From an uncultured Chromatiaceae bacterium (lineage in GTDB: Bacteria; Pseudomonadota; Gammaproteobacteria; Tenderiales; Tenderiaceae), in NCBI GenBank assembly GCA_945787735.1, contig CALZIQ010000016.1:1-41103 (forward strand): DNA of 41,103 nt. Direction: 5' to 3'. Below are positions 18,633 through 27,653 of the stretch, in pieces; the stretch's first letter is position 1; each line of letters opens with the position of its first letter. A model generated the notes under the pieces. It was not told where the DNA came from and ran no database searches. It was given only the letters and a program-made list of their open reading frames with translations. The position numbers and the translations under genes are program-made.

Positions 18633-18660
18633 TCCCTCCTGTCATCGCTGACAGGAGGGA
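18633..18660 (-). terminator. 12-bp perfect hairpin between torF-like gene and urtA
   Basis: TCCCTCCTGTCA and TGACAGGAGGGA pair perfectly around a 4-nt loop. On the minus strand the stem is followed by TTCTTTAATATG. It probably ends or attenuates transcription after the porin gene. Confidence 0.75.
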
Positions 18661-18681
18661 TACCATCCCTAGCGCTGCTGT

Positions 18682-19359
18682 TTATAAATCGAAGCTTTTT
18701 GAATAAGTCACTTGGAAGAGTGGGTCTTCTTCGATAGCGGCCGGGTCTGTATCCGGAACATCATTGTCAGCAAAACTGATTGCAAACGAGAGCTCATCGG
18801 TGGCTGCATAGCCTATAGTCAAATGTCCATATTCATTTCCTGGCTTTTCAAGATCCCAAAAACCGTAGGTAAAACTCACCTTGTCCATTTCATAACTTAA
18901 GGTGAAATAGTTATCGTCATTGTTATCGCTATCAGTTTGCATATAAGCGCCGAAACCAAAACCTTCATAGGAAAGACCTACCACTAGCTCAGAGGCATCG
19001 GTATCAGAAAGGCCATCCATGGGAGCGGTGCCATTTTCAGGATAGAGATATTCCCAAAAGGAAATGTCGTAGCCAAGACCACCGGCTTCACCACCGAAAC
19101 CAAGATAAAGATCAGTCTCATGCCCCCCTGTCTCGGTAGATGTCCAGATACCTGCATAAAAACCACTTTCATGGCCATAATCCAGTGAACCGGAAATCGC
19201 ACCGCCATCCGGAGTAAGATTCTGACCACGCCACAGGTACATGTTGCTGGCAGCAAAGCTGGCACTCGTTTCGGCTTGTGCAGGCGTTGCAACCATACCT
19301 GCCGGAACAGAAAGAACAGAGGCAATAGCAACTGATATAAATTTCTTCTTAAGCTTCAT
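18682..19359 (-). CDS. TorF-family putative outer-membrane porin
   Basis: A 225-residue predicted outer-membrane beta-barrel. Signal peptide 1 to about 29 (cleavage near AQA-ETS). The mature part begins SASFAASNMYLWRGQNLT, the family's first strand, and alternates short aromatic strands with Gly/Asp turns. The C-terminus VTYSKSFDL gives a strand-like end without the classical terminal Phe. The frame also opens at TTG 19368, but ATG 19359 with GGGAG upstream is preferred. It is placed immediately upstream of urtABCDE, under a nitrogen-type promoter. This suggests it lets urea or short amides cross the outer membrane (inference). Confidence 0.82.
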   Translation of the reverse strand: MKLKKKFISVAIASVLSVPAGMVATPAQAETSASFAASNMYLWRGQNLTPDGGAISGSLDYGHESGFYAGIWTSTETGGHETDLYLGFGGEAGGLGYDISFWEYLYPENGTAPMDGLSDTDASELVVGLSYEGFGFGAYMQTDSDNNDDNYFTLSYEMDKVSFTYGFWDLEKPGNEYGHLTIGYAATDELSFAISFADNDVPDTDPAAIEEDPLFQVTYSKSFDL

Positions 19360-19459
19360 TCTTGTCAATCTCCCTAGGGTTAAACACGACTTAACTGACG
19401 CCTCAACAAATCACACACCCCACCGCATGATCTTTATTAATACGCGACGTCATTCAGAC

Positions 19460-19475
19460 AGCATATGCCGTGCCA
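19460..19475 (-). promoter_or_regulatory. Sigma-54 (RpoN) promoter for torF-urt
   Basis: On the minus strand the sequence TGGCACGGCATATGCT matches the sigma-54 consensus TGGCACG-N4-TTGCW at 11 of 12 fixed positions, with the invariant GG and GC exactly 10 nt apart. The start of transcription would be near 19449, about 90 nt before the porin ATG. Confidence 0.75.
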
Positions 19476-19580
19476 AAAGTATTAAAGGGAAAATATTCAG
19501 ATACTTAAATTTTTCATCCAGACTAACAATGAAGAATTAAGAAGGTGTCACGCTTTATTTTAGAGCATAAACAACCATGA

Positions 19581-19597
19581 AGAACCAATTTGGTGCA
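19581..19597. promoter_or_regulatory. NtrC-like enhancer site
   Basis: AGAACCAATTTGGTGCA matches the NtrC dyad TGCACYA-N3-TGGTGCA with a perfect right half and 5 of 7 in the left half. Its centre is about 140 bp upstream of the predicted sigma-54 start, the usual enhancer distance. Only one clear site is seen. Confidence 0.6.
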
Positions 19598-20168
19598 AGC
19601 TTGTTATTAACAGCATAACTTGTACCGTATTAATAATAAGACACTGCTGCGCATCACCATAATTCAGAGAAAATCTCATCATAGTTAGAGTGTAATTTTG
19701 GTGATTTACTTGGCCGTTCTTATGAAGCTTGTGAGTGAGACTTTCATTCACGCAGGATGATGAAAATAATATTCTTGATCTGTAGAACGACTAACACCTT
19801 GGAGAGATTATCGGTAACTGCTGAGAACGACCAATACTCAACCCTCTCTCAGGAAAGCAGTCATTCAGCTGGGTCAATAGTGGTCTGCCCCGTAATACTC
19901 TATTTGGCTGGGGATGGAGTTTTATATCATCCCGAATTACGTCGCACTCCATTCAGACCGGTCCCGTCCCGTAACCCACCAGTCTCATTCCTTAATATCC
20001 TGCGGTGTACTTTTTCGTCCTGTTGGCACCTTGGCTGGCTGATAGCCCAAACGGTCATTAATTTTCAATTTAGATTCGGTTCAGTTTGATTTAATTTTGT
20101 ATCTCTATCTTGGGTCCTGCAGCAGTTGGAATGCAACGCAAATTTCTACTTTCTCAGAGGACTACACT
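19598..20168. other. Non-coding stretch, no gene recognised
   Basis: About 570 nt with AT-rich sequence to about 19760. The remainder has only poor, short frames (one of 110 codons on the plus strand at 19757-20089 lacks family features). It may hold remnants of an old element, but I can support nothing specific. Confidence 0.4.
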
Positions 20169-20414
20169 ATGTACACCAACATCAGCATTTTGAACAGAGT
20201 TTTTAGAATCGCATTAAGCCTTGGGCTCATCTTCACTATACTCAGCATGAGTGGCCCGCTCGGAGCGATGTTGTATGCACCGTTTTTTTCAATATATGCA
20301 GGTATCACTGCCTTTATCGGGTGGGACCCTGTTAATGCGCTCATGAGCAAGGTACAAGAGTGGTTAACTGATACGACTACCCATGTTCATCACGGCGGGC
20401 TGGCGGCCCAGTAA
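20169..20414 (+). CDS. Small DUF2892-like membrane protein
   Basis: An 81-residue protein with AGAGG about 8 nt before ATG 20169. It begins with a short polar stretch ending NRVFRIALSLGLIFTILSMSG, then a second hydrophobic segment with FFSIYAGITAFIGWDPVNALM. This follows the two-helix plan and 'xxRxxRIxxGL' entry of DUF2892 (YgaP-like inner membrane) proteins, though the usual CPLY motif is replaced by WDPVNAL. The tail has HVHHGG. Role unknown. A strong terminator follows, so the gene is probably transcribed alone. Confidence 0.7.
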   Translation: MYTNISILNRVFRIALSLGLIFTILSMSGPLGAMLYAPFFSIYAGITAFIGWDPVNALMSKVQEWLTDTTTHVHHGGLAAQ

Positions 20415-20451
20415 GTTGGCTTTGGCCCTTATTGTGGTCTTTCCACAAGGT

Positions 20452-20485
20452 AGCGTGCACTAACCTGGTGGTGCACGCTGTTTTT
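20452..20485 (+). terminator. Rho-independent terminator after the DUF2892-like gene
   Basis: AGCGTGCAC and GTGCACGCT pair over 9 bp with a 10-nt loop and are followed by GTTTTTA. Confidence 0.85.
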
Positions 20486-20600
20486 ATATGGTTGGTGGCT
20501 GCTGGCAGAAGTTGTATTGATGTAGATGATATTCAGCGCAGCCATTTGAGGCTATTGGAAAACTCGTGGTCTGAATCAAACGAAGTGGAATCCGGGCAGG

Positions 20601-20918
20601 GTGGAAACTTCAAAACTTCCCGGCTTGCGTTTCACTTCACCCGAGCTGCTTTCTGAAATGCAGCAAATTAATACTTCGTCCCGTTTTTGTGTAGAAATAT
20701 CCACGCGACATCCTCAAGGGATTTTGCCTGGAGATCATCATCTGGATAATCCACCCAATCGCCTGGTGTTGTGTCGCCGATTTCAAGGTGCACCGCCTTG
20801 GTGGATAGTAGAGTTTCCTGAAGTGAAGGTTGGTTTAAAAGACTGGATCGAATTGGCCCCCCGATTTTTTATGCTCTCCAACTTTTTGCTGTGCTCAAAC
20901 GACATTACTCAGAATTGA
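20601..20918 (+). CDS. Doubtful ORF, 105 codons
   Basis: Opens at GTG 20601, with a weak GGGCAGGG upstream. The product contains WWIVEFPEVKVGLKDWIELAPRF but matches no family I know. The surrounding 710 nt (20415-21125) hold nothing else I recognise. It may be a real orphan, a fragment or chance. Confidence 0.25.
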   Translation: METSKLPGLRFTSPELLSEMQQINTSSRFCVEISTRHPQGILPGDHHLDNPPNRLVLCRRFQGAPPWWIVEFPEVKVGLKDWIELAPRFFMLSNFLLCSNDITQN

Positions 20919-21125
20919 GCTCGTCATGATGCTTAAGAAGCGATAAATGAAAAAGGTCGCGGGCGACTACTTATCACCCACGGATCTATTCTATGCGTTA
21001 GCAAATTGAGAGCCAGATTACGAATCAACGTTATTCGGTCTGATGAGCTATTTGCGACAGAGCCCCGTTGGGCCTATTATCCTTAGTTAAACCACAATGA
21101 CAATAATCAGTTCGAGGCAGCTAAG

Positions 21126-21914
21126 ATGGAATACGAAAATCACCTGTATCAGATTCTTTCACCTAACCAGGCGCTGATTGCCTCTCAAATGAATCCGGAG
21201 CAGTTCGCAATGCACTACGGCGCCGGCACAACCCGCTACTACCAGGGCAAGGTAATATTTGCGGAGATTGATGTTAATTTCCGCAATCCGTATTTCAACA
21301 TAGATAAAGGACTGGCCGCGCTTAAGCCTCACGAGGACGGCCGACCAAAAGCCACCAAGTTCATATCAAGCTATCGCACCTTGGAACATATCGATATTAG
21401 TGCGATAAAAAAGCTCTACCTCACCTCCCCAGAGGGCTACTGCATAGAACTTTCAGAAGCGCCCCATGATAAAGCGCACCAGGGGGGATTTCTCAGAATT
21501 TTTGCCGAGATCGCTCCGCTAAGAATGCTGGTAATGACCAGCCTTAACTTTGTCGAATTTGGCAAATACATTACCGACCCAATATATGGTAAAGGGGCAC
21601 CCAAACAGTTCTACACACAAATCGAAATGGATATCGAAGATTTCCTGGCGGACCTGGAGCAACGTCCCACCATGAACCCACCGGTACCAGGCCTGCATCC
21701 CTCCAAATTAAGAGACGCAATCAACGAACTTAAGAATGCCTCTGAGAAAAAAACGACAAAAGGTTTAAGTCTTTACAGCTCTATAGACCAGATAGGCTAC
21801 AGGCGTATTCGCCATGGATTTATGTTCGCATCTCAAGAGGAAACCAAGTTTTTCTCCATGCCATCACTTGACGAGATCGAAAAAATAAACCCGAAGTTCT
21901 GGCGCGCAATGTGA
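21126..21914 (+). CDS. Unrecognised 262-residue cytoplasmic protein
   Basis: A clean, soluble-looking ORF with no signal peptide or membrane segment; I do not recognise the family. Features: YGAGTTRYYQGKVIFAEID near residue 31, an alternating strand-rich N-terminal half (IDVNFRNPYFNID, KLYLTSPEGYCIELSE), a central LRIFAEIAPLRMLVMTSLNF, and a charged C-terminal half with KNASEKKTTKG and IRHGFMFAS. ATG 21126 is preceded by GAGGCAGCTAAG, a moderate RBS. Codon use resembles its neighbours, which supports a real gene. It is transcribed toward the hypF end and is closed by a 13-bp hairpin. Confidence 0.75.
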   Translation: MEYENHLYQILSPNQALIASQMNPEQFAMHYGAGTTRYYQGKVIFAEIDVNFRNPYFNIDKGLAALKPHEDGRPKATKFISSYRTLEHIDISAIKKLYLTSPEGYCIELSEAPHDKAHQGGFLRIFAEIAPLRMLVMTSLNFVEFGKYITDPIYGKGAPKQFYTQIEMDIEDFLADLEQRPTMNPPVPGLHPSKLRDAINELKNASEKKTTKGLSLYSSIDQIGYRRIRHGFMFASQEETKFFSMPSLDEIEKINPKFWRAM

Positions 21915-21919
21915 TTCGA

Positions 21920-21948
21920 GGACAACGGATCGTCGCGATCCGTTGTCC
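21920..21948. terminator. 13-bp perfect hairpin between convergent genes
   Basis: GGACAACGGATCG and CGATCCGTTGTCC pair perfectly around TCG. It follows the stop at 21914 by 5 nt and lies between genes that converge (the unknown gene and hypF). The T tract is short, so it may act as a bidirectional terminator with limited strength. Confidence 0.7.
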
Positions 21949-22119
21949 TTCAGCACCACAAAGCCGAGCAATCCCGCGCGGACATTTTTCGACTTAAACC
22001 AGTTCAACCTGCGCCCCATCTCACGAATTCCTGGTCCGGGCTGGTGATAGAATGAGCGCAGGCCTTGAGCCCTGATTAGTGCTTAGGCGATAGCGCTGGG
22101 GTCGGCAACTTTCTGGCGT

Positions 22120-22148
22120 CACATCCTTTGCCAAAGGCAAAAGGTGTG
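22120..22148 (-). terminator. Hairpin just after hypF
   Basis: CCTTTTGCC and GGCAAAGG pair (one bulged T) around TTT, flanked by CACA/TGTG, starting 9 nt after the hypF stop codon. No T tract follows on the minus strand. Confidence 0.4.
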
Positions 22149-22156
22149 GATGAAAT

Positions 22157-24472
22157 CTAAGCCTTGCTGTCCATCGCCACCACCGTCTGCCCCAGACTGA
22201 TTGCCCCATCACCCGCTGGAAAGAGGCTTGGAAACAGCACTTTTGTGCCAACTTGAGTAATCTGATCACTCACACCTTGCAACAGCAGTGAGTTTTGAAA
22301 CACGCCCCCCGCCAGCACCACCGTTTGTACCCCTTTTTCACGACTGAGCTTGATAGCCAGATCCGCTATAGCCCGAATCAGACCACGATGAAAACGGGCG
22401 GCAATCTCGCCTCTGGCAACACCCTGTTGTAAATCATCCAGCAACGCCCGCCACAGCGGTGACCAGGCCAGATACCATAGATTGTCGACTTGAACATAAT
22501 CAGCGGGATAAGCAGCCCCCGACAAACCCCTTGAAGATGCCATTACTTCTAATTCAATCGCGGCCTGCCCCTCGTAACTCACCTCATCGCGACAAATACC
22601 TAGCGCCGCCGCCACTGCATCAAACAGACGCCCGGCCGAGGAACACAAGGGGCTGTTGACTTTACTTGCCGCCATTTGTTGCAGAGTGGCAATGGGCTTG
22701 TCTTGCAGGTATTGCATCAACTCAAGATCAGCAAATTCATCAATCAGCTGAGGCCAATCAAACCAGTGCAGCAATTGGGCGATGATATTGCGCCAGGGTT
22801 CGCGCATGGCCTGATTGCCACCCAGCAAAGGCACGGGTTCAAATGAAGCCAAGCGCTTGAAACCACCATAGTCGGCCAATAAAAATTCGCCGCCCCATAG
22901 CTCACCATTCTCTCCCATGCCCAGCCCGTCGAGTGCGATGCCCAATACAGGCAGAGTATCCATTGGCAAACCATGCTCAGCCATGACGGCGGCGATGTGG
23001 GCGTGATGGTGTTGTACCTCGATGCAGTCAATGCCCTGCTCTTCTGCCAGCTGCCGCCCGTACTGGGTGGAAAGGTAATTAGAGTGACGATCGACCACGA
23101 TAATCTTGGGATGGTGTTGATAGAGGGATTGATAGAGCTGCAGCTGGCGGCGGTAGTCGGCCAGCACCGGCGCGCTTTCCAGATCACCAATGTGTTGCGA
23201 CACCAGCGCTTGGCCAGACTGGCTGACGCAAAAGGTGCTTTTTAATTCTGCCCCCATGGCCAGCATCGCGGGGCTGTTTTCAAAGCCGGGTGGTAGCGTA
23301 ATGGCCGAGGGCGCGTAACCCCGGGCGCGACGCACCATGACGGGCTGTCCAGAGAGGGACCTGAGCACCGAATCATCAACGCGGTTGACGATCTCCCGGT
23401 CGTGTAACAAAAAGGCATCGGCGATGACACCGAGCTTATCCAAGACCTCATCATTGCTGATGCACTGGGGCTCATCACTGACGTTGCCTGACGTGAAGAC
23501 TACAGAGGTTTCCAGCGCCTGCATCAACAAATGATGCAGCGGGGTGGCGGGCAAGGCAAACCCTAAATGCTTATGCCCCGGTGCGACACTAGCGGCCAGG
23601 GATTCACCCTGAGCTTGCAGCAACACGATCGGTCCGGCACTGCTTTGCAACAAGACTTGCGCTTGTTCATCAACCACTGCAAAGCGGCTGATCATGTCCA
23701 CATCCCGCGCCAACAGGGCAAAGGGTTTGTGGTAACGCCGTTTGCGTTGCCGCAGTGTACTCACAGCTGTTTCATTTGTGGAATCACAGGCCAGCTGAAT
23801 ACCACCAATACCCTTGATAGCGACTATCTGCCCAGCCTTGATCAAACGGGCAGCCTGTTCGATGGCATCGTCGCAGGCGATGCGATCACCCTTGTTATCC
23901 TGCAACCACAGCTGCGGCCCACACTCGGGGCAGGCGTTGGGCTGGGCATGAAAGCGACGATCGGCCGGATCATCGTATTCAGCCTGACAGGCCCTGCACA
24001 TGCTAAACGTGGCCATGCTGGTGTTGGCCCGGTCGTAGGGAATGGCTTTGACGATGGAAAATCGCGGCCCACAATGGGTGCAGTTAGTGAAGGGGTAACG
24101 GTAACGGCGGTTGTCAGGATCATTTACTTCGTCCAAACAAGCGGAACAGGTAACGGCATCGGCAACAACAGCAGTCTCCACCACACCAGCTTCACTGGCG
24201 ATGATTTCAAACCCCGTCCCTTTTTGTTTGCCGGTCAGCCGCTGTCGTTGTACGGAATCAATCTTTGCCAGCGGCGGCAATTGTGCATGCAAGCGCAGCA
24301 ACAATTCATCTATGCATGCAGCCTCGGCCCAAACCTCGACAAGCACGCCCTTGCCATCGTTGCGCACCGAGCCTACTAGGCTTAACTCATGGGCAATACG
24401 CCACAGCGTCGGCCGGAAACCCACGCCCTGCACGATGCCGCGAATACGAATACGTTCCCCATAAGTGCTCAT
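22157..24472 (-). CDS. hypF: Hydrogenase maturation carbamoyltransferase HypF
   Basis: A 771-residue enzyme that turns carbamoyl phosphate + ATP into carbamoyl-adenylate and transfers the carbamoyl group to the HypE C-terminal cysteine, the source of the CN ligands of the NiFe site. An acylphosphatase domain (about 5-92, GIVQGVGFRP) is followed by two zinc-finger units with C109/C112-C131/C134 and C159/C162-C181/C184. Then come a YrdC-like domain (about 200-380) and the Kae1-like carbamoyltransferase domain (HHHAHIAAVMAEHG, GIALDGLGMGENGELWGGEFL, VVLAGGVFQNSLL). Full length. It is last in the hypABCDEF row, 6 nt after hypE. Confidence 0.96.
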   Translation of the reverse strand: MSTYGERIRIRGIVQGVGFRPTLWRIAHELSLVGSVRNDGKGVLVEVWAEAACIDELLLRLHAQLPPLAKIDSVQRQRLTGKQKGTGFEIIASEAGVVETAVVADAVTCSACLDEVNDPDNRRYRYPFTNCTHCGPRFSIVKAIPYDRANTSMATFSMCRACQAEYDDPADRRFHAQPNACPECGPQLWLQDNKGDRIACDDAIEQAARLIKAGQIVAIKGIGGIQLACDSTNETAVSTLRQRKRRYHKPFALLARDVDMISRFAVVDEQAQVLLQSSAGPIVLLQAQGESLAASVAPGHKHLGFALPATPLHHLLMQALETSVVFTSGNVSDEPQCISNDEVLDKLGVIADAFLLHDREIVNRVDDSVLRSLSGQPVMVRRARGYAPSAITLPPGFENSPAMLAMGAELKSTFCVSQSGQALVSQHIGDLESAPVLADYRRQLQLYQSLYQHHPKIIVVDRHSNYLSTQYGRQLAEEQGIDCIEVQHHHAHIAAVMAEHGLPMDTLPVLGIALDGLGMGENGELWGGEFLLADYGGFKRLASFEPVPLLGGNQAMREPWRNIIAQLLHWFDWPQLIDEFADLELMQYLQDKPIATLQQMAASKVNSPLCSSAGRLFDAVAAALGICRDEVSYEGQAAIELEVMASSRGLSGAAYPADYVQVDNLWYLAWSPLWRALLDDLQQGVARGEIAARFHRGLIRAIADLAIKLSREKGVQTVVLAGGVFQNSLLLQGVSDQITQVGTKVLFPSLFPAGDGAISLGQTVVAMDSKA

Positions 24473-24478
24473 AATTCA

Positions 24479-25501
24479 TTAACAGATGCGCGGCAGCTGT
24501 TCACCGGCCAGCCAGTCGACCACCCGCTGGCCGCCAAAGCGGGTCTCCATCTGCACCAGATGATGTTTATCTTCGCTGACCTGGCCGATGATGGCAGCCT
24601 CACAGCCAAGCGGATGGTCACGCATCACGCTGAGCAGATTATCTGCATCTTCCTGGGGGCAGATGGCGATCAATTTGCCTTCATTGGCGATGTAGAGTGG
24701 ATCGAGCCCCAGCAGTTCACAAGCCCCCGCAACCTGGGGTTTGACCGGAATGGCCGCCTCCTTGAGCTGCATGCCGACGCCGGACTGTCCCGCCAGTTCA
24801 TTCAGGGTCGTGGCCAGACCACCGCGCGTCGGGTCGCGTAGGCAATGGATGTTTGGCACTGCACTGACCATCTCCGCTACCAGACCATTCAGGGCCGCAG
24901 AGTCCGACTCGATAGTGGTCTCGAATGCCAGGTTTTCGCGCTTGGACAAAATCGCCACGCCGTGAACACCCATGCTGCCACTGACCAGAATCGCATCGCC
25001 GGGCCGGGCCTTGTCACCGGAGATATTCACCCCCTCGGGCACCACGCCTACGCCGGTGGTTGTAATGAACACGCCATCACCCTTGCCCTGCTCTACCACC
25101 TTGGTGTCACCGCAGACCACGCTCACCCCCGCCGCCCTAGCAGCAGTGGCCATGCTGATGATAATGCGTTCCAAGTCGGCCAGCGCAAAGCCCTCCTCAA
25201 GAATAAAGCCTGCCGAAAGATAGAGCGGCCTGGCGCCGGACATAGCAACATCGTTGACCGTGCCGTGCACCGCCAGGCTGCCAATGTCGCCACCGGGGAA
25301 AAACAAGGGTGAAATCACATGACCGTCGATGGATATCACCATGCGACCGGCATTCACCTCAAAGCAGGCGCTATCGTTGCCTTGGCGCAACAGTGGGTTG
25401 TCCAGCTGTTTAATAAATAGCTCGTTGATCAGTTTGGCCATGGCACGGCCGCCGCTGCCGTGGCTCATGTCTACCTTGCCAGTTTTGATATTCAGATTCA
25501 T
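24479..25501 (-). CDS. hypE: Hydrogenase maturation protein HypE
   Basis: A 340-residue AIR-synthase-like ATPase that dehydrates its C-terminal thiocarboxamide to a thiocyanate for delivery of CN to HypC-HypD iron. It has DMSHGSGGRAMAKLI at the start, IDGHVISPLFFPGGDIG, VVCGDTKVVEQGKGDG and LRDPTRGGLATTLNE, and it ends PRIC with the essential terminal cysteine. The frame is open upstream, but ATG 25501 overlaps the hypD stop by 4 nt (ATGA) and gives the family N-terminus. Confidence 0.96.
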   Translation of the reverse strand: MNLNIKTGKVDMSHGSGGRAMAKLINELFIKQLDNPLLRQGNDSACFEVNAGRMVISIDGHVISPLFFPGGDIGSLAVHGTVNDVAMSGARPLYLSAGFILEEGFALADLERIIISMATAARAAGVSVVCGDTKVVEQGKGDGVFITTTGVGVVPEGVNISGDKARPGDAILVSGSMGVHGVAILSKRENLAFETTIESDSAALNGLVAEMVSAVPNIHCLRDPTRGGLATTLNELAGQSGVGMQLKEAAIPVKPQVAGACELLGLDPLYIANEGKLIAICPQEDADNLLSVMRDHPLGCEAAIIGQVSEDKHHLVQMETRFGGQRVVDWLAGEQLPRIC

Positions 25502-26625
25502 GCTTGATCGTCTCCTGACACCCCTCGAAAGCGACCATAACTCCAGTAGGCGGCGCAGGCTCCTTCCGAGGAGACCATGCAGGAACCCATCGGGTTTTCC
25601 GGTGTACAGACAGTGCCGAATAACTTGCAGTCGAGCGGTTTTTTCTGCCCGCGCAAGATGGCCGGACACTCACAGCCCTTGACGTCGGTCACCGGCTGCG
25701 CATGAACGGGAAAGCGTTTTTCCGCGTCAAAGCGTGCAAATTCAGGACGTATCTTCAGGGCGCTTTTCGGAATCAAGCCCAGGCCACGCCATTCGAAACT
25801 GTCACGTAACTCAAACACCTCGTCCACCAGATTCTGAGCCTTGATGTTGCCATCGCGGCTGACGGCACGGCTGTATTCATTCTCTACCTCGCAGCGCCCT
25901 TCATTGAGCAGGCGAATCGCCATCAAGGCCGACTGCATCACATCCAAGGGTTCAAATCCGGCAATGACGATCGGCTTGCCATATTGCTCGGCAAACTGTT
26001 CATAAGGCCGGCTGCCGATGACGGTGCTGACATGGGAGGGACCAAGAAAGGCATCGATATCCACCGGCTGCTCTGCATTTAATATTGCGCCGAGGGCGGC
26101 TGGTGTGAGCACGTGGTTACAAAAGACAGAGAAGTTATGTAGCCCTTCATTTTGCGCCTGTTTGATGGCGACGGCAGTAGGCGGCGTGGTGGTCTCGAAG
26201 CCGATGGCAAAAAAGACCACCTCTTGCTCCGGATTGTCGCGGGCGATCCGCAAGGCATCCTGGGTGGAATAGACCATGCGGATGTCGGCGCCGTCGGCCC
26301 TGGCCTGCATAAGGCTACGGCGCTTGCCGGCCGGTACCCGCATCATGTCGCCATAGGTGCAGAGGATCACGCCGTGTTTTTCCACCAGCTGCATGGCCTC
26401 GTCAATACGACCAATGGGCAACACGCACACCGGGCAACCGGGGCCGTGGACAAACTCGACGTTGGCAGGCATAAGATCCTGCACGCCGTAACGAAAGATT
26501 GCGTGGGTATGGCCGCCGCAGAACTCCATCAGCCGGTAATGGCGTTCAGGCTTGGCCTCGCGAGCAATGGCCGCGGCAATGGCGCGGGCCTGATCTTGAT
26601 CACGAAACTCGTCGATGTATTTCAT
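25498..26625 (-). CDS. hypD: Hydrogenase maturation iron-sulfur protein HypD
   Basis: A 375-residue scaffold with HypC for the Fe(CN)2CO group. The conserved FCGGHTHAIFRYG (Cys36) and GPGCPVCVLP (Cys64, Cys67) are present. The C-terminal [4Fe-4S] cysteine set is seen in GCECPAIL, KLFGTVCTPENPMGSCM and EGACAAYW. It overlaps hypC by 4 nt. Confidence 0.96.
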   Translation of the reverse strand: MKYIDEFRDQDQARAIAAAIAREAKPERHYRLMEFCGGHTHAIFRYGVQDLMPANVEFVHGPGCPVCVLPIGRIDEAMQLVEKHGVILCTYGDMMRVPAGKRRSLMQARADGADIRMVYSTQDALRIARDNPEQEVVFFAIGFETTTPPTAVAIKQAQNEGLHNFSVFCNHVLTPAALGAILNAEQPVDIDAFLGPSHVSTVIGSRPYEQFAEQYGKPIVIAGFEPLDVMQSALMAIRLLNEGRCEVENEYSRAVSRDGNIKAQNLVDEVFELRDSFEWRGLGLIPKSALKIRPEFARFDAEKRFPVHAQPVTDVKGCECPAILRGQKKPLDCKLFGTVCTPENPMGSCMVSSEGACAAYWSYGRFRGVSGDDQA

Positions 26626-26849
26626 GAATCCGACTCTATTAGGCCCGCCTCGGCAAACAACTCCAGCGTCTTCTGCGCCTCTTCCGGGCTGATCTTGTTG
26701 AGTGCATAACCGACATGGAGCAGAACGTAGTCACCTACTGCCACGTCCTCAACCAGGGCGAGGGAGATCTCTTTTATAATGCCGCCAAGCGAAACCTGGG
26801 CATTGTCACCGTTTATCTCAATGACTTCAGCAGGGATGGCTAGACACAT
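26622..26849 (-). CDS. hypC: Hydrogenase maturation chaperone HypC
   Basis: A 75-residue OB-fold chaperone that brings the iron group from HypD to the large subunit. It begins MCLAIPAEVIEI with the essential Cys2, and has GDYVLLHVGYALNKIS, the family's C-terminal motif. It sits 3 nt after hypB and overlaps hypD by 4 nt. Confidence 0.95.
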   Translation of the reverse strand: MCLAIPAEVIEINGDNAQVSLGGIIKEISLALVEDVAVGDYVLLHVGYALNKISPEEAQKTLELFAEAGLIESDS

Positions 26850-26852
26850 GGT

Positions 26853-27653
26853 TTATGCTTCCTCCCCATAGGGTGCGTTATACGCATCATTGATACTCTC
26901 GGATGGCACATGGTGCGCGGTGCGCACCCTACGCTCTTCGAGCCACGCATACCAATCGGCAAGGCCATCACCTTTGGTGGCCGAGACCTGGATCACGTCG
27001 ATATCAGGATTAACACGTTTGGCATAAGCGATGCACTTATCCACATCAAAATCGAGATACGGCAACAGATCCACCTTGTTGAGCAGCATCACATCGGCGG
27101 CATGAAACATGTCCGGGTATTTGATCGGTTTATCTTCACCTTCAGTCACCGACAGAATCACCACCTTATGCGCCTCGCCCAAATCAAACTCGGCCGGGCA
27201 GACCAGGTTGCCGACGTTTTCGATGAACAAGAAACTATTGGTTTCGGGCGCCAGTTTCTCCACGGCATGCCCCACCATATGGGCATCAAGATGGCAGCCC
27301 TTGCCAGTGTTAATCTGCACCGCGGCGACGCCCGTGGCGCGAATGCGGTCGGCATCATTGGCAGTCTGCTGATCACCTTCGATGACACTGATGGTCTGCG
27401 ATGCGATTAAATCGCTAATGGTGCGAGTTAACAAGCTTGTTTTTCCTGAACCAGGACTGGAAACAAGATTCAGCGCCAGAATGCCACGCTCGGCAAAAAA
27501 TGCTCGATTACGCGCGGCATATTCGTTGTTCTTAGCCAGGATGTCGGTCTCAATCCGAACCTTGCGGCTGGCGCTGATATGGGGATCATGGGCATGGTGA
27601 TGATGGCCATCAATGCTCACTTCATTTGTGCCACAACCACAGTCAATACACAT
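26853..27653 (-). CDS. hypB: Hydrogenase nickel incorporation GTPase HypB
   Basis: A 266-residue GTPase for nickel insertion. N-terminal high-affinity Ni motif CIDCGCG (residues 2-8) and a short His stretch ([10 protein letters not shown], 16-25). P-loop SSPGSGKTS at 65-73, [11 protein letters not shown] for the second metal site, [16 protein letters not shown] and [11 protein letters not shown] for guanine specificity. The start overlaps the hypA stop by one base. Confidence 0.96.
   Translation of the reverse strand: MCIDCGCGTNEVSIDGHHHHAHDPHISASRKVRIETDILAKNNEYAARNRAFFAERGILALNLVSSPGSGKTSLLTRTISDLIASQTISVIEGDQQTANDADRIRATGVAAVQINTGKGCHLDAHMVGHAVEKLAPETNSFLFIENVGNLVCPAEFDLGEAHKVVILSVTEGEDKPIKYPDMFHAADVMLLNKVDLLPYLDFDVDKCIAYAKRVNPDIDVIQVSATKGDGLADWYAWLEERRVRTAHHVPSESINDAYNAPYGEEA

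Noticed and set aside
19757-20089. 110-codon plus-strand frame in the sparse region
   Set aside because: No RBS, no domain, erratic composition. A transposase remnant was considered, but no terminal repeats or DDE-type motif can be seen.
23567-24379. 270-codon frame on the plus strand inside hypF
   Set aside because: Antisense to the intact hypF zinc-finger and YrdC-like regions; no family features.
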